Notes: a model not told the origin generated them from the letters alone. Counted from the stretch's first letter, positions 14,710 to 22,767 are shown. The stretch: 28,901 nucleotides of DNA from JAVJPJ01 sp040217295 (GCA_964460185.1 CAYWTM010000033.1:1-28901), one strand, 5' to 3'. Made by a program: numbers and translations.

Positions 14710-15870
14710 TCATCCGCGCAACGCGGGCACGAAGCCGTATCGTTCCTCGTAGTGGCGCAAGAGCCGTTGCAGGCCGATCTTCAGCACGACCTTGCCCGAC
14801 CGCGCCGACCAGCCAAGCCTTTTCTCGGCGGATTCCATGCCTTCGAGGAAACAGCACACCCGCAACACCACGTCGCTCAAGCCGGGCCCCAGATCGTCCA
14901 GCGCATCCGATACACGTCGCCGCGCCTCGCGCGGGCCCTCGCCCAGTCCGGAATCGTTCAAGAACCCGCCCCGATCGCCACCCGTCAGGAACCGGTCCCA
15001 GTTCTGGCCAACGCGCGGCCCCATCTGGGCGCGCTCGAAATCCTCGCGCAGGCGTTCACCGGCCTGAACGAGTTCGGCACCCAGGAACGGCTCGCCATCG
15101 GGGCCCTTGCGCCGGGCCAGCGCCGCCAGGGGCGACTCGGCCAGATTGACCCGCATCTTCTTGCGCACGGCCCCATCCTGGGACACCCGCGCCGTGCCCC
15201 AGATCGCATGCTGCGCCTGAAACGGGGTGTTGGCCTCCACGAAGCCCGCCGACGCCTGACGCCGACTGCGGTCCTCTTCGATCAGGCGCCGCAATGCAGC
15301 CTTGCCCGCCGATGTTATCGTATATTGCGAAATACGGCCCCGTTTCAGACAGGCGATCCAATCCTTCACCGCAAAGGCCTGCGCGATATTGCGGTCCACC
15401 ACGGCTGTCCGCGTCTGTTCGCCCCCGGCACCGGGCCGCAGGACAACGGCCTTGTCCATATCCTTGGCCACGGCCAGCACGGCATCCGTTTCGCACAGGC
15501 GTCGCAAGATCCGGCGTGCCTCCCGGGCAATCACGCTTTCATCGTTCAACGGAGACCGGAATGGGGCTGTCATTGGGGAATCCTCCTTTGTGGTCGTGTC
15601 AGTAGGTTTGGACGGTCTGGCAAGCTGCACGAGCCAAGACAGCGCCTCGTCAATCAGGGGATCGTCGCGCCGCGCTTCCATGCGGCGCACCCTTCGGCAG
15701 ATGGTCGATGGCGCCTGGCCAGAACCGCGGGCGATCTGGCGCAAGGACAAACCATCAGCGGTGTGCGCCAGATATTGCAGCGCCTCTTCCGGCACCCAGA
15801 CCGGCAGATCTGTTACCGCCGTGTTGCACACAAGCACTGGATTGCCGTGATCGGCAGATGCCGCTGTCAT
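14710..15870 (-). CDS. DUF6456 family helix-turn-helix protein
   Basis: A 386-aa protein. A helix-turn-helix is visible at about 35-66: ALQYLAHTADGLSLRQIARGSGQAPSTICRRVRRMEARRD, a MarR/IclR-like recognition region. A proline/threonine linker precedes a second helical half with a conserved C-terminal block: SPLAALARRKG..FLGAELVQAGERLREDFERAQMGPRVGQNWDRF, which I recognise as the DUF6456 core. It is probably DNA-binding; its targets are not known. The ATG at 15870 has GGAG 9 nt upstream; a TTG at 15918 could add 16 residues. It faces the DUF6477 gene across a 205-bp AT-rich spacer with a DnaA-box sequence, which points to shared control. Confidence 0.85.
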   Translation of the reverse strand: MTAASADHGNPVLVCNTAVTDLPVWVPEEALQYLAHTADGLSLRQIARGSGQAPSTICRRVRRMEARRDDPLIDEALSWLVQLARPSKPTDTTTKEDSPMTAPFRSPLNDESVIAREARRILRRLCETDAVLAVAKDMDKAVVLRPGAGGEQTRTAVVDRNIAQAFAVKDWIACLKRGRISQYTITSAGKAALRRLIEEDRSRRQASAGFVEANTPFQAQHAIWGTARVSQDGAVRKKMRVNLAESPLAALARRKGPDGEPFLGAELVQAGERLREDFERAQMGPRVGQNWDRFLTGGDRGGFLNDSGLGEGPREARRRVSDALDDLGPGLSDVVLRVCCFLEGMESAEKRLGWSARSGKVVLKIGLQRLLRHYEERYGFVPALRG

Positions 15871-15941
15871 GATTGCATCTCCCTCGCAAGCGGATGACGC
15901 CGTCAGATTTTGGCCCAATTGATTACTGAAGGGTTAAAATC

Positions 15942-15950
15942 TGTGGATAA
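15942..15950 (-). promoter_or_regulatory. Perfect DnaA-box sequence
   Basis: TGTGGATAA is the exact complement of the consensus DnaA box TTATCCACA. It lies in AT-rich DNA between the divergent DUF6456 and DUF6477 genes, 72 bp from the first and 126 bp from the second. A single box is compatible with a DnaA-controlled promoter; an origin would need more boxes and a GATC/AT-rich unwinding region, which I do not see. Confidence 0.5.
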
Positions 15951-15996
15951 CAAAGAAATTGTTTCGAATTTGTAAACATTTGGACGGTATGCGCGC

Positions 15997-16005
15997 GGTG
16001 GATAA
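15997..16005 (-). promoter_or_regulatory. Second DnaA-box-like site
   Basis: GGTGGATAA differs from the DnaA-box complement only at its first base. It lies 55 bp from the perfect box, in the same orientation, 71 bp before the DUF6477 start. Confidence 0.3.
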
Positions 16006-16075
16006 ACCTGTGCGCAACATCTAACCGACCCGTCGCACCATTGGCCGGTCCAACTGATGTTACCGGAGGAAATCC

Positions 16076-16333
16076 ATGTCCGACCTTATTGCCACCCTGA
16101 CCACGATGCGCCGGCCGGGCCTGTTGCTCAAGGCCGCGCGAATGGCGTCGCTGACAGGGGACGCGCACAGGCGCGCCCACCGACGCCCCGTGCAGGCCCT
16201 GCTTGCGGAAGAAGAGATGCTGAATGCCGCGCGGCTGGGCGGCGGACTTGGCTATTCGGCCACGCGCCATGTGGAAGTGATGAGTGCGATCTTGCGCGCT
16301 GCGCGCGCGCTCAACAAGGCCCGGCCTACATGA
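16076..16333 (+). CDS. DUF6477 family protein
   Basis: An 85-aa basic helical protein. It starts MSDLIATLTTMRRPGLLLKA and continues ARMASLTGDAHRRAHRR, EEEMLNAARLGGGLGYSATRHVEVMSAIL, which I recognise as the DUF6477 pattern. No signal peptide or membrane helix. A strong ribosome site (GGAGGAAA) precedes the ATG. It is divergent from the DUF6456 gene; from memory these two families are neighbours in other Rhodobacterales. Function unknown; the small size and basic, helical character allow a DNA- or protein-binding role. Its last 8 bp overlap the end of the MttB-family gene on the other strand. Confidence 0.82.
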   Translation: MSDLIATLTTMRRPGLLLKAARMASLTGDAHRRAHRRPVQALLAEEEMLNAARLGGGLGYSATRHVEVMSAILRAARALNKARPT

Positions 16334-17873
16334 AGGCGTCAGGCATCGACGCCTTCTTTTCAGTGATATAGGCCACCAGTTCCTCGCGGATTGCAGGGTC
16401 CAGCGTTGGCTCCTGGTAATCCGCGAGCATCCGGTCGACCTTGGCTGCGGCCAGTTCCTCGGTCGAGCGTTCGCCCTCTTCGGCCCATGTCTCGTAGGGT
16501 TTGTAATCCAGCACAGTCGTGCGCCAGAACGCCGACTGGTAGTTGGCCTGCGTATGGGCACAGCCCAGGAAATGCCCCCCCGGCCCGATCTCGCGCAAGG
16601 CGTCCATGGCTTGCGCATTTTCATCGATCTCGACCCCGGCGGCCAGTTTGTGCAATACGCCCAACTGATCGGCGTCCATGACGAATTTCTCAAGGCTCGA
16701 CACCAGGCCGCCTTCCAGCCAGCCGCAGGCATGCAGCATGAAATTGACCCCCGACAAAAGCCCCGCATTCAGCGAGTTCGCGGTCTCGTAGGCGGCCTGC
16801 GCATCGGGCAGTTTGGATCCGGTAAACGATCCGGCCGAGCGATAGGGCAGGTTCAGACGTCGGGCCAGTTGCCCCATGCCATAGGTAATCTGTGACGCCT
16901 CGGGCGTGCCAAAGGTCGGCGCGCCGGAATTCATGTCGATGGAGGTCACGAACGCGCCCATGATGGCGGGCGATCCGGGCCGGATGAGCTGGCTGTAGGC
17001 CACGCCTGCCAGTGTCTCCGCCAGAACCTGCGTCAGCGTGCCCGCCACCGAGACGGGCGCCATCGCCCCACCCACGATGAAGGGCGAGATGATGCTGGCC
17101 TGACCGGCGGCCGCGTAATGTTCCAACGCCCCCATCATCACCCCGTCAAAGGTCATCGGCGAGTTGATGTTGATCAGCGAGGTCATCACGCAATTCTGGT
17201 CAACCACGTCCGCGCCAAACAGGATCCTGGACATCTCGATCGAATCCAGCGCCCGCGAGGGTTCGGTGACCGACCCCATATAGGGTTTGTCACTCAGCGT
17301 CATATGCGCGAACAGCATGTCCAGATGGCGCTTGTTCACCGGCACGTCGGTGGGTTCGCACACCGTTCCGCCTGAATGGTGCAGCCATTTCGACATGTAG
17401 CCCAGTTTCACGAATTTCTCGAAATCCGCCATCGTGGCGTAGCGGCGTCCGGTTTCCCGGTCGCGCACGAAGGGGGGGCCGTAAACCGGGGCCAGAACCA
17501 GCGACGAACCCCCGATCTCGACATCGCGGGCCCGGTTGCGCGCGATCTGGGTGAATTTCGACGGGGCCGTTTCGCACAGCTTGCGCGCCAGTCCGCGCGG
17601 GATATGCACCCGTTCCCCGCGCACATCCGCCCCGGCGTCGCGCCACCGCGCCAGCGCTTCGGGGTTTTCCACGAAATTGACGCCGATCTCCTCAAGCACC
17701 GTTTCGGCATTCGCCTCGATGATCTCGATCGCTTCCGCGCTCAGGATGTCGAGATTGGGAATGTTTCGTTCGATGAACTTCGCGGTCTCGAAGCTGACGG
17801 CAGAGCGTTCCGCCCTCCGTGCCGCACCGCCACCACCACGCGCGCGCCGTCGTCCCGCCACATCACCCGTCAT
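16326..17873 (-). CDS. Non-pyrrolysine MttB-family (trimethylamine methyltransferase-like) protein
   Basis: A 515-aa protein of the MttB superfamily. After a low-complexity Arg/Gly N-terminus come the family segments NIPNLDILSAEAIEIIEANAE, EIGVNFVENPEALARW, and AGTLTQVLAETLAGVAYSQLI, with a TIM-barrel-type body. True MttB carries pyrrolysine encoded by an in-frame UAG; here the body contains no internal UAG, so it belongs with the non-Pyl homologues, of which some demethylate glycine betaine or other quaternary amines onto a corrinoid protein. No corrinoid-protein or reductive-activation gene is adjacent. The real stop codon is UAG, overlapping the DUF6477 end. GGGGGAT precedes the ATG. It is divergent from guaA. 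Confidence 0.88.
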   Translation of the reverse strand: MTGDVAGRRRARGGGGAARRAERSAVSFETAKFIERNIPNLDILSAEAIEIIEANAETVLEEIGVNFVENPEALARWRDAGADVRGERVHIPRGLARKLCETAPSKFTQIARNRARDVEIGGSSLVLAPVYGPPFVRDRETGRRYATMADFEKFVKLGYMSKWLHHSGGTVCEPTDVPVNKRHLDMLFAHMTLSDKPYMGSVTEPSRALDSIEMSRILFGADVVDQNCVMTSLININSPMTFDGVMMGALEHYAAAGQASIISPFIVGGAMAPVSVAGTLTQVLAETLAGVAYSQLIRPGSPAIMGAFVTSIDMNSGAPTFGTPEASQITYGMGQLARRLNLPYRSAGSFTGSKLPDAQAAYETANSLNAGLLSGVNFMLHACGWLEGGLVSSLEKFVMDADQLGVLHKLAAGVEIDENAQAMDALREIGPGGHFLGCAHTQANYQSAFWRTTVLDYKPYETWAEEGERSTEELAAAKVDRMLADYQEPTLDPAIREELVAYITEKKASMPDAFM

Positions 17874-17903
17874 ACCCGCATCCCCCGTCCTGAGGCCAAT
17901 TCA

Positions 17904-17920
17904 AGGCGGTTCTACCGCCT
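17904..17920. repeat. Dyad between the MttB-family gene and guaA
   Basis: AGGCGGT-TCT-ACCGCCT, perfect 7-bp arms with a 3-bp centre, 31 bp before the MttB-family start and 132 bp before guaA. It may be an operator or a small hairpin in either leader. Confidence 0.35.
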
Positions 17921-18051
17921 CGGCCAGCGTTGCCACGCGCGGATTGCGGCACCTTGCGCGGGAAAGCGACATCGGCGCGATTGCGGGCTTCTGGCGGGCC
18001 GCATGGGCGAGCGGTCTTGCGCTTGTCTCGACTGCGCCCTATTCCGCGATC

Positions 18052-19632
18052 ATGAGCACCGCTGCCGTCCCTGACCCCGCCAATCACGACCGCCTGCTGA
18101 TCATAGATTTCGGCAGCCAGGTCACGCAATTGATCGCCCGCCGCCTGCGCGAGTTGAATGTCTATTGCGAGATCCACCCGTTCCAGAACGTCACCGACGC
18201 GTTCCTGGCAGATTTCGCGCCAAAGGCGGTCATCTTGTCGGGCGGCCCGGCCAGCGTGATGGACGAGGGATCGCCCCGCCCCCCAGAACAGGTGTTTCAC
18301 CTGGATGTACCGATCCTGGGCATCTGTTACGGCCAGCAGGTGATGATGGAGGTTCTGGGCGGCAAGGTCGAGCGCGGCCACGGCACAGCGGAATTCGGGC
18401 GCGCCTACGTGACGCCAGAGGCCGAAACCCTGCCGCTGTTGGACGGATGGTTCGATGGCGGACGCGAACAGGTCTGGATGTCGCATGGGGACCATGTCAG
18501 CCGCATCGCGCCGGGCTTCAGGGTTTACGGCACCTCGCCCAATGCCCCTTTCGCCATCACCGCAGACACCGACCGCGGCTTTTACGCGGTGCAGTTCCAC
18601 CCCGAGGTGCACCACACCCCGAATGGCGCGAAGTTCTATGAAAACTTCGTGCGGATGGCCGGTTTCAAGGGCGATTGGACGATGTCCGCCTACCGCGATG
18701 AAGCCGTGCGCGCGATCCGTGAACAGGTGGGCGACGCCAAGGTCATCTGCGCGCTGTCCGGCGGCGTCGACAGCTCGGTCGCGGCGGCCCTGATCCATGA
18801 GGCGATCGGCGATCAGCTGACCTGTGTCTTCGTCGATCACGGGCTTCTCAGGCTGAACGAAGCCGAGGAAGTCGTGGGCATGTTCCGCGACCACATGAAC
18901 CTTCATGTCATCCACGCCCAGGAACAGGACCTGTTCCTGGGTGAACTGGAAGGCGTCAGCGACCCCGAAACAAAGCGCAAGATCATCGGGCGGCTGTTCA
19001 TCGACGTGTTCCAGAAATACGCCGACCAGATCGAGGGCGCGGCCTTTCTGGCGCAGGGCACCCTTTATCCCGACGTCATCGAATCCGTCAGCTTTTCGGG
19101 CGGCCCGTCCGTCACCATCAAATCGCATCACAATGTGGGCGGATTGCCTGAAAAGATGGGCCTGAAGCTGGTGGAACCGCTGCGCGAGCTGTTCAAGGAC
19201 GAAGTCCGCGCACTGGGGCGCGAACTGGGCCTGCCCGCGCATTTCATCGGGCGCCACCCCTTCCCCGGCCCCGGCCTCGCGATCCGCTGCCCCGGTGAGA
19301 TCACGCGCGAAAAGCTCGAGATCCTGCGCAAGGCCGATGCCGTCTATATCGACCAGATCCGCAAGCACGGGCTGTACGATGAAATCTGGCAGGCCTTTGT
19401 CGCGATCTTGCCCGTGCGCACCGTGGGCGTGATGGGTGATGGGCGCACCTATGATTACGCCTGCGCGCTGCGTGCGGTGAATTCCGTCGACGGGATGACC
19501 GCCGATTACTACCCGTTCAGCCACGAATTTCTTGGCGAAACCGCGACCCGGATCATCAACGAGGTCAAGGGAATCAACCGGGTAACCTATGACATCACCT
19601 CGAAACCGCCCGGCACCATCGAGTGGGAGTGA
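18052..19632 (+). CDS. guaA: GMP synthase (glutamine-hydrolysing)
   Basis: A 526-aa enzyme that converts XMP to GMP with glutamine and ATP, the last step of guanine nucleotide synthesis. The N-terminal class I glutamine amidotransferase domain has GICYGQQ with nucleophile C92 and FHPEVHHT for the catalytic His/Glu. The ATP-pyrophosphatase domain has ALSGGVDSS at 234-242. The C-terminal dimerisation domain has TIKSHHNVGGLPEKM, GRHPFPGPGLAIR and ends GTIEWE. The start is the first Met before the conserved DRLLIIDFGSQ; the open frame extends upstream but that part is antisense to the neighbouring gene. No clear ribosome site. It is coupled to the YdcF-like gene by a GTGA overlap. Confidence 0.97.
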   Translation: MSTAAVPDPANHDRLLIIDFGSQVTQLIARRLRELNVYCEIHPFQNVTDAFLADFAPKAVILSGGPASVMDEGSPRPPEQVFHLDVPILGICYGQQVMMEVLGGKVERGHGTAEFGRAYVTPEAETLPLLDGWFDGGREQVWMSHGDHVSRIAPGFRVYGTSPNAPFAITADTDRGFYAVQFHPEVHHTPNGAKFYENFVRMAGFKGDWTMSAYRDEAVRAIREQVGDAKVICALSGGVDSSVAAALIHEAIGDQLTCVFVDHGLLRLNEAEEVVGMFRDHMNLHVIHAQEQDLFLGELEGVSDPETKRKIIGRLFIDVFQKYADQIEGAAFLAQGTLYPDVIESVSFSGGPSVTIKSHHNVGGLPEKMGLKLVEPLRELFKDEVRALGRELGLPAHFIGRHPFPGPGLAIRCPGEITREKLEILRKADAVYIDQIRKHGLYDEIWQAFVAILPVRTVGVMGDGRTYDYACALRAVNSVDGMTADYYPFSHEFLGETATRIINEVKGINRVTYDITSKPPGTIEWE

Positions 19633-20282
19633 CCCGGGCCGGTCGCGCGCTCGGCCGCCTGCTCAAGACGGCCCTGGCCCTGTGGGCGGCAGGCTTTGCC
19701 GCTATCTGTCTGTGGACATTTCTCTGGCCCGTGGAACGCCCCGCTCCGCAAGGTGACGTCATCATCTGCCTGGGGGCCGGCATCGATGCGCAAGGCGTGC
19801 CCGGCGCCGCCAGCCGGGACCGGGCCGAGACCTGCGGCGCGCTGTTCGCGGCCGGCGCAGCCCCTGTTGCCGTGTTCACCGGTGGGTCAGCCGCGCCGGG
19901 CGCACCCAGTGCGGCCCGCGTCATGGCCGACCTCAGCGGTATCCCGGCCACCTCGGTCCGGTTGGAGGAGGCCGCCTTTTCGACGCTGCAGAACGCGCTG
20001 TTCAGCCGCGACCTTTACCCGGCGGATGCCGATCTCATCGTGGTCAGCGAAGCATTCCACCTGCCCCGCGCCTGGCTGTCATTCAAAGCCATGGGCGCAG
20101 GCCGGATCACGCTCCACGCCTCCAGCCAGGTGCGTCGCAACGCGCGCGGCGACGGGCCCAACTGGAACATCCTGATCCGCGAAAGCGTGGCGCTGTGGTT
20201 CAACGGTGCGCGGTACGTGCTCTGGGCTGCGGCCGGTCCGCTTGGCGTGACGGACGAAACCCGCGCGGCGCTGTTGCACTGA
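19629..20282 (+). CDS. YdcF/SanA-family protein (DUF218)
   Basis: A 217-aa protein with an N-terminal membrane helix (about 16-35, ALALWAAGFAAICLWTFLW) and a periplasmic DUF218 domain. Motifs are DVIICLGAGIDAQGVPG, SRDRAETCGALFAAGAAP, AVFTGG, the STLQNALFSRD segment and VSEAFHLPRAWLSF. E. coli relatives (SanA, ElyC, YdcF) act in envelope integrity and undecaprenyl-phosphate use, but the biochemical activity is not agreed. The start is a GTG at 19629 overlapping the guaA stop (GTGA); another GTG at 19623 is possible. It is convergent with bamB. Confidence 0.86.
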   Translation: MTRAGRALGRLLKTALALWAAGFAAICLWTFLWPVERPAPQGDVIICLGAGIDAQGVPGAASRDRAETCGALFAAGAAPVAVFTGGSAAPGAPSAARVMADLSGIPATSVRLEEAAFSTLQNALFSRDLYPADADLIVVSEAFHLPRAWLSFKAMGAGRITLHASSQVRRNARGDGPNWNILIRESVALWFNGARYVLWAAAGPLGVTDETRAALLH

Positions 20283-20358
20283 CCGCGCCCGCCCCTTTGT
20301 AGAACGACGACCGGGCAGGCACCGCGGACCGGCAAGGCCGCTCAGCGCAGGAGCGCCC

Positions 20359-21723
20359 TTACCTGTAAGCGTGAAGCCGTCCGTCGCCGCTGACCACCAG
20401 AAGCGTGTCATCGACCACGATGGGATTGGCGGCCGCCCCCCCGCGCAATTCGATGCTGCCCGTCAACTCGCCGCTTTCAGGCGAGAAAAAGCGGATCAGG
20501 CCATCGCCCGAGGCGACAACCAGGCGTCCACCGGCCAGGATCGGTCCGAAATGAGTAAAGACGGCCTTGCGCCGGCGCGGGCGTTCGCGTTCGAAAAGCG
20601 GCAATTCGCTGCCCCAGACACGCGCGCCTGAACCGGCATCCAGCCGCAACAACTCGTTTCGGTCCGACACGAAAAACAGCGCATCGCCCGCAACCAGAAT
20701 GGGAGAATAGGCCCCTTCGCGCGCGGTCCAGCGGTTTTCCCCGGTCTGCGCCGCAATCGCGGCCACGCGGCCCGACTGGTTGCCCACGTAGATCGTACCG
20801 CCCACGACCACCGGATCCGCGGTGATGTCGTTCAGATCGGCATAGGCCGCGCCAAGCCGTCCGCCGGCGATCTGGGTGCCCCAGACACGCACGCCGCTAT
20901 CGGGAAGGACCGCCATGATCTCTCCCGTGGGAAAAGGCAGCAACACGCTACGGTCGCTGATTGCGGGGGCCGCGCCGCCCACCAGCACCGATTGCGCGGG
21001 TGGCGCCGGTATCTGCCAGCGCAGGCGGCCATCATCGGCCTCAACGGCCCAGGCTTCGGAATTCTGGCCAACCACGTAGATCACGCCATTCGACACCGTC
21101 GGCGATCCCAGGACCGATCCCAGGCGCTGACGCCACTGCACGGCCCCGCTGGCGGCATCAAAGGCGATCAACTCGCCATAGGCCGTGCTTGCGTAGAGCA
21201 CGCCCCCGGCCAGTGCCATGCCACCGCCCGATACGTTGCCGCCACGGTCGAAATCAGGCACCAGATCGCTCGCCCAGACCACGCCGCCCCCGTTTACCGA
21301 GGTCGCCTGCAACCGCGCCTGCGCATCGATCGTGTAGACGATACCGTTTCCGGCCACCGGGTCCGCGGCAATGCGATTGCGACGGGAATTGCCCTCGCCG
21401 ATATCGGCGGCGAACACCTCGACCGGTGCGCCGCCCAGGGCCGCGTGGGGCAGCCGGTTGGCAGAGCTGTACCCCCGGCTCGGCCAGTCAGACAGCCGCG
21501 TCGCGGTCGGCAGGGAAATCGGCTGCGCCGTATCGGTATCGACGACGTCCGACGCGCCGGGCACCGTTGCGTCCAGCGCAGTTCGGGTTCCGAACCGTTC
21601 GCCGGGCAAGACCAGATCCTGATCACAGGCCGCCAACGTGCCGATCAGTGCAAGCCCAAGGCAAAGCCTGAAACTGGCTTTCCCCGTCAGAATATTCCTG
21701 CTGCTGCCCAATGCCCCGGTCAT
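20359..21723 (-). CDS. bamB: Outer membrane assembly lipoprotein BamB
   Basis: A 454-aa beta-propeller lipoprotein of the BAM complex, which inserts beta-barrel proteins into the outer membrane. The N-terminus has a signal peptide ending in the lipobox L30-A31-A32-C33. Repeated blade motifs (PQQ-like W/G-rich strands) are seen as GNGIVYTIDAQARLQATSVNGG, WASDLVPD, GVLYASTAYGELIAFDAASGAVQWRQ, GTIYVGNQSGRVAAIAAQTGENRW and FFVSDRNELLRLDAGSGARVWG, giving about eight blades. The residue after the lipid Cys is Asp. It lies 42 bp after the YfgM-like gene, likely one operon; der, which often follows bamB, is not here. Confidence 0.9.
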   Translation of the reverse strand: MTGALGSSRNILTGKASFRLCLGLALIGTLAACDQDLVLPGERFGTRTALDATVPGASDVVDTDTAQPISLPTATRLSDWPSRGYSSANRLPHAALGGAPVEVFAADIGEGNSRRNRIAADPVAGNGIVYTIDAQARLQATSVNGGGVVWASDLVPDFDRGGNVSGGGMALAGGVLYASTAYGELIAFDAASGAVQWRQRLGSVLGSPTVSNGVIYVVGQNSEAWAVEADDGRLRWQIPAPPAQSVLVGGAAPAISDRSVLLPFPTGEIMAVLPDSGVRVWGTQIAGGRLGAAYADLNDITADPVVVGGTIYVGNQSGRVAAIAAQTGENRWTAREGAYSPILVAGDALFFVSDRNELLRLDAGSGARVWGSELPLFERERPRRRKAVFTHFGPILAGGRLVVASGDGLIRFFSPESGELTGSIELRGGAAANPIVVDDTLLVVSGDGRLHAYR

Positions 21724-21765
21724 TTTTGCCCCGGCCTTCCCCGTTTGCCGCCACCACGGGCGGTC

Positions 21766-22599
21766 TTAGTCGTTACCAGTCGCGCCGTCTTCGCCAGCCG
21801 TCGTTGCCGCATCGCCTTCGGGCGCGACATCTTCAGGCGCCGTTCCGGCATCGGCTTCGGGCAGGTCGCCCTCGACCACCGCGTCATCCGCTGCTGGGGT
21901 CAACTCCACCTGAGCGGGCTCCGCTTCCGGTTCCGGCTCAGGCAGGCTGTCCACGAGGGATGACCCGGCTTCCAACGCCACAATCAACTGAGATGCCCGT
22001 CGTTGCAAGCCCGGCGTCGCAGCAGCGCTGCGTTCAAGGCCGCGCAGGCGATCAAGCCCGGCCTCGAGATCACCGTCGCGGATGTCGATCAGGGCAAGTT
22101 GCTCTTCGGCCAGGGCCGCATAGGGCGCGCCGGGTGCCGCGATCGCGCCGAGGATCAGCCGTGCCTCTGCTGGCGCTGACGGGTCGATCATCTCGGCCTT
22201 GAGCATCGCCAGATCCCGGTAACGGGACGCGAGATCGGGCGCGTCCGCCGCCACACGCAAACGCTCGGCCGCCTCGGCGGCACCAGCGCCGGTCGCGGCT
22301 TCTCCGGCCGCCAGAAGCGCCAGCAGAACCTCACCTTGCGGGCTTGGCGGCGAAATCGCCTCGAGCCGCGCGATACGTGCATCCGGATCGGCGGCATCAA
22401 GGGCTGCGATCAGCGCGTCACCAAAGGCCTCGGACTGGGTGCGGACCTGGTTGCGCTGATATTCCAGCCAGCCCGCACCGCCGACCAGCAAGACAACGAT
22501 CACGCCGGCCAGCCAGCCCCAACGCCGCATCACTGCAAAAAGCTGATCGCGACGGACTTCTTCCGTCACCTCGTTGATAAAGCTGTCGCTGTCGGCCAT
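21766..22599 (-). CDS. YfgM-like tetratricopeptide membrane protein
   Basis: A 277-aa protein. It starts DSFINEVTEEVRRDQLFAVMRRWGWL, followed by one membrane helix (about 29-47, VIVVLLVGGAGW) and a periplasmic helical TPR-like region (LLALLAAGEAATGAGAAEAA.., RYRDLAMLKAEMI, YAALAEEQLALIDIRDGDLEAG). From about residue 215 the tail is acidic and low-complexity (EPEPEAEPAQ..), probably disordered. In E. coli YfgM is a SecYEG/PpiD-associated chaperone subunit; the layout matches this family. It precedes bamB, a classic neighbour. The 266 bp before it are shared with the divergent RND operon. Confidence 0.84.
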   Translation of the reverse strand: MADSDSFINEVTEEVRRDQLFAVMRRWGWLAGVIVVLLVGGAGWLEYQRNQVRTQSEAFGDALIAALDAADPDARIARLEAISPPSPQGEVLLALLAAGEAATGAGAAEAAERLRVAADAPDLASRYRDLAMLKAEMIDPSAPAEARLILGAIAAPGAPYAALAEEQLALIDIRDGDLEAGLDRLRGLERSAAATPGLQRRASQLIVALEAGSSLVDSLPEPEPEAEPAQVELTPAADDAVVEGDLPEADAGTAPEDVAPEGDAATTAGEDGATGND

Positions 22600-22703
22600 G
22601 CCGCCCCCGCGTTACACCATGAATTCCATTGCCTGCGGCCTCATACCCGCAACCGCCATGGCCCCGCAAGAGCCGCAAGAACGAAGATGGTCGGCGAAGG
22701 CAA

Positions 22704-22721
22704 CTGTACTAAATGGTTCAA
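22704..22721. promoter_or_regulatory. Imperfect operator-like site, copy 1
   Basis: CTGTACTAAATGGTTCAA. Read as its complement it is TTGAACCATTTAGTACAG, which agrees at 13 of 18 positions with copy 2 (TTGAACTGTATAGTTCAG), sharing the outer TTGAAC and TAGT..CAG. It lies 30 bp before copy 2. Confidence 0.4.
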
Positions 22722-22751
22722 TGTTGCTCTGCGGTGCAGAAAAAAATAAAT

Positions 22752-22767
22752 TGAACTGTATAGTTCA
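22752..22767. promoter_or_regulatory. Palindromic operator-like site, copy 2
   Basis: TGAACT-GTAT-AGTTCA: perfect 6-bp arms around a 4-bp centre, 98 bp before the RND adaptor start. Size and form suit a TetR-family repressor operator, a common control of RND pumps. No regulator gene is adjacent to this operon. Confidence 0.5.

Noticed and set aside
14515..15897. A 460-aa open frame on the plus strand opposite the DUF6456 gene
   Set aside because: Antisense shadow; the minus strand has a recognisable HTH and the DUF6456 core.
15942..16005. The DnaA boxes as a chromosome replication origin
   Set aside because: Only one perfect box and one near-match are present, and no dnaA, parAB, hemE or similar origin neighbours are seen.
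16326..16328. UAG at the end of the MttB-family gene as a pyrrolysine codon
   Set aside because: It lies after a complete family C-terminus, and read-through would add only four more residues before a stop; nothing suggests Pyl machinery.
17536..18051. An upstream extension of the guaA reading frame
   Set aside because: It is antisense to the MttB-family gene, low in plausible protein sequence, and the conserved GuaA N-terminus starts just after 18052.
17863..19524. A 553-aa open frame on the minus strand opposite guaA
   Set aside because: It lies antisense to the whole guaA gene, shows no recognisable domain, and has the His/Asp/Gly-rich character of a GC shadow.
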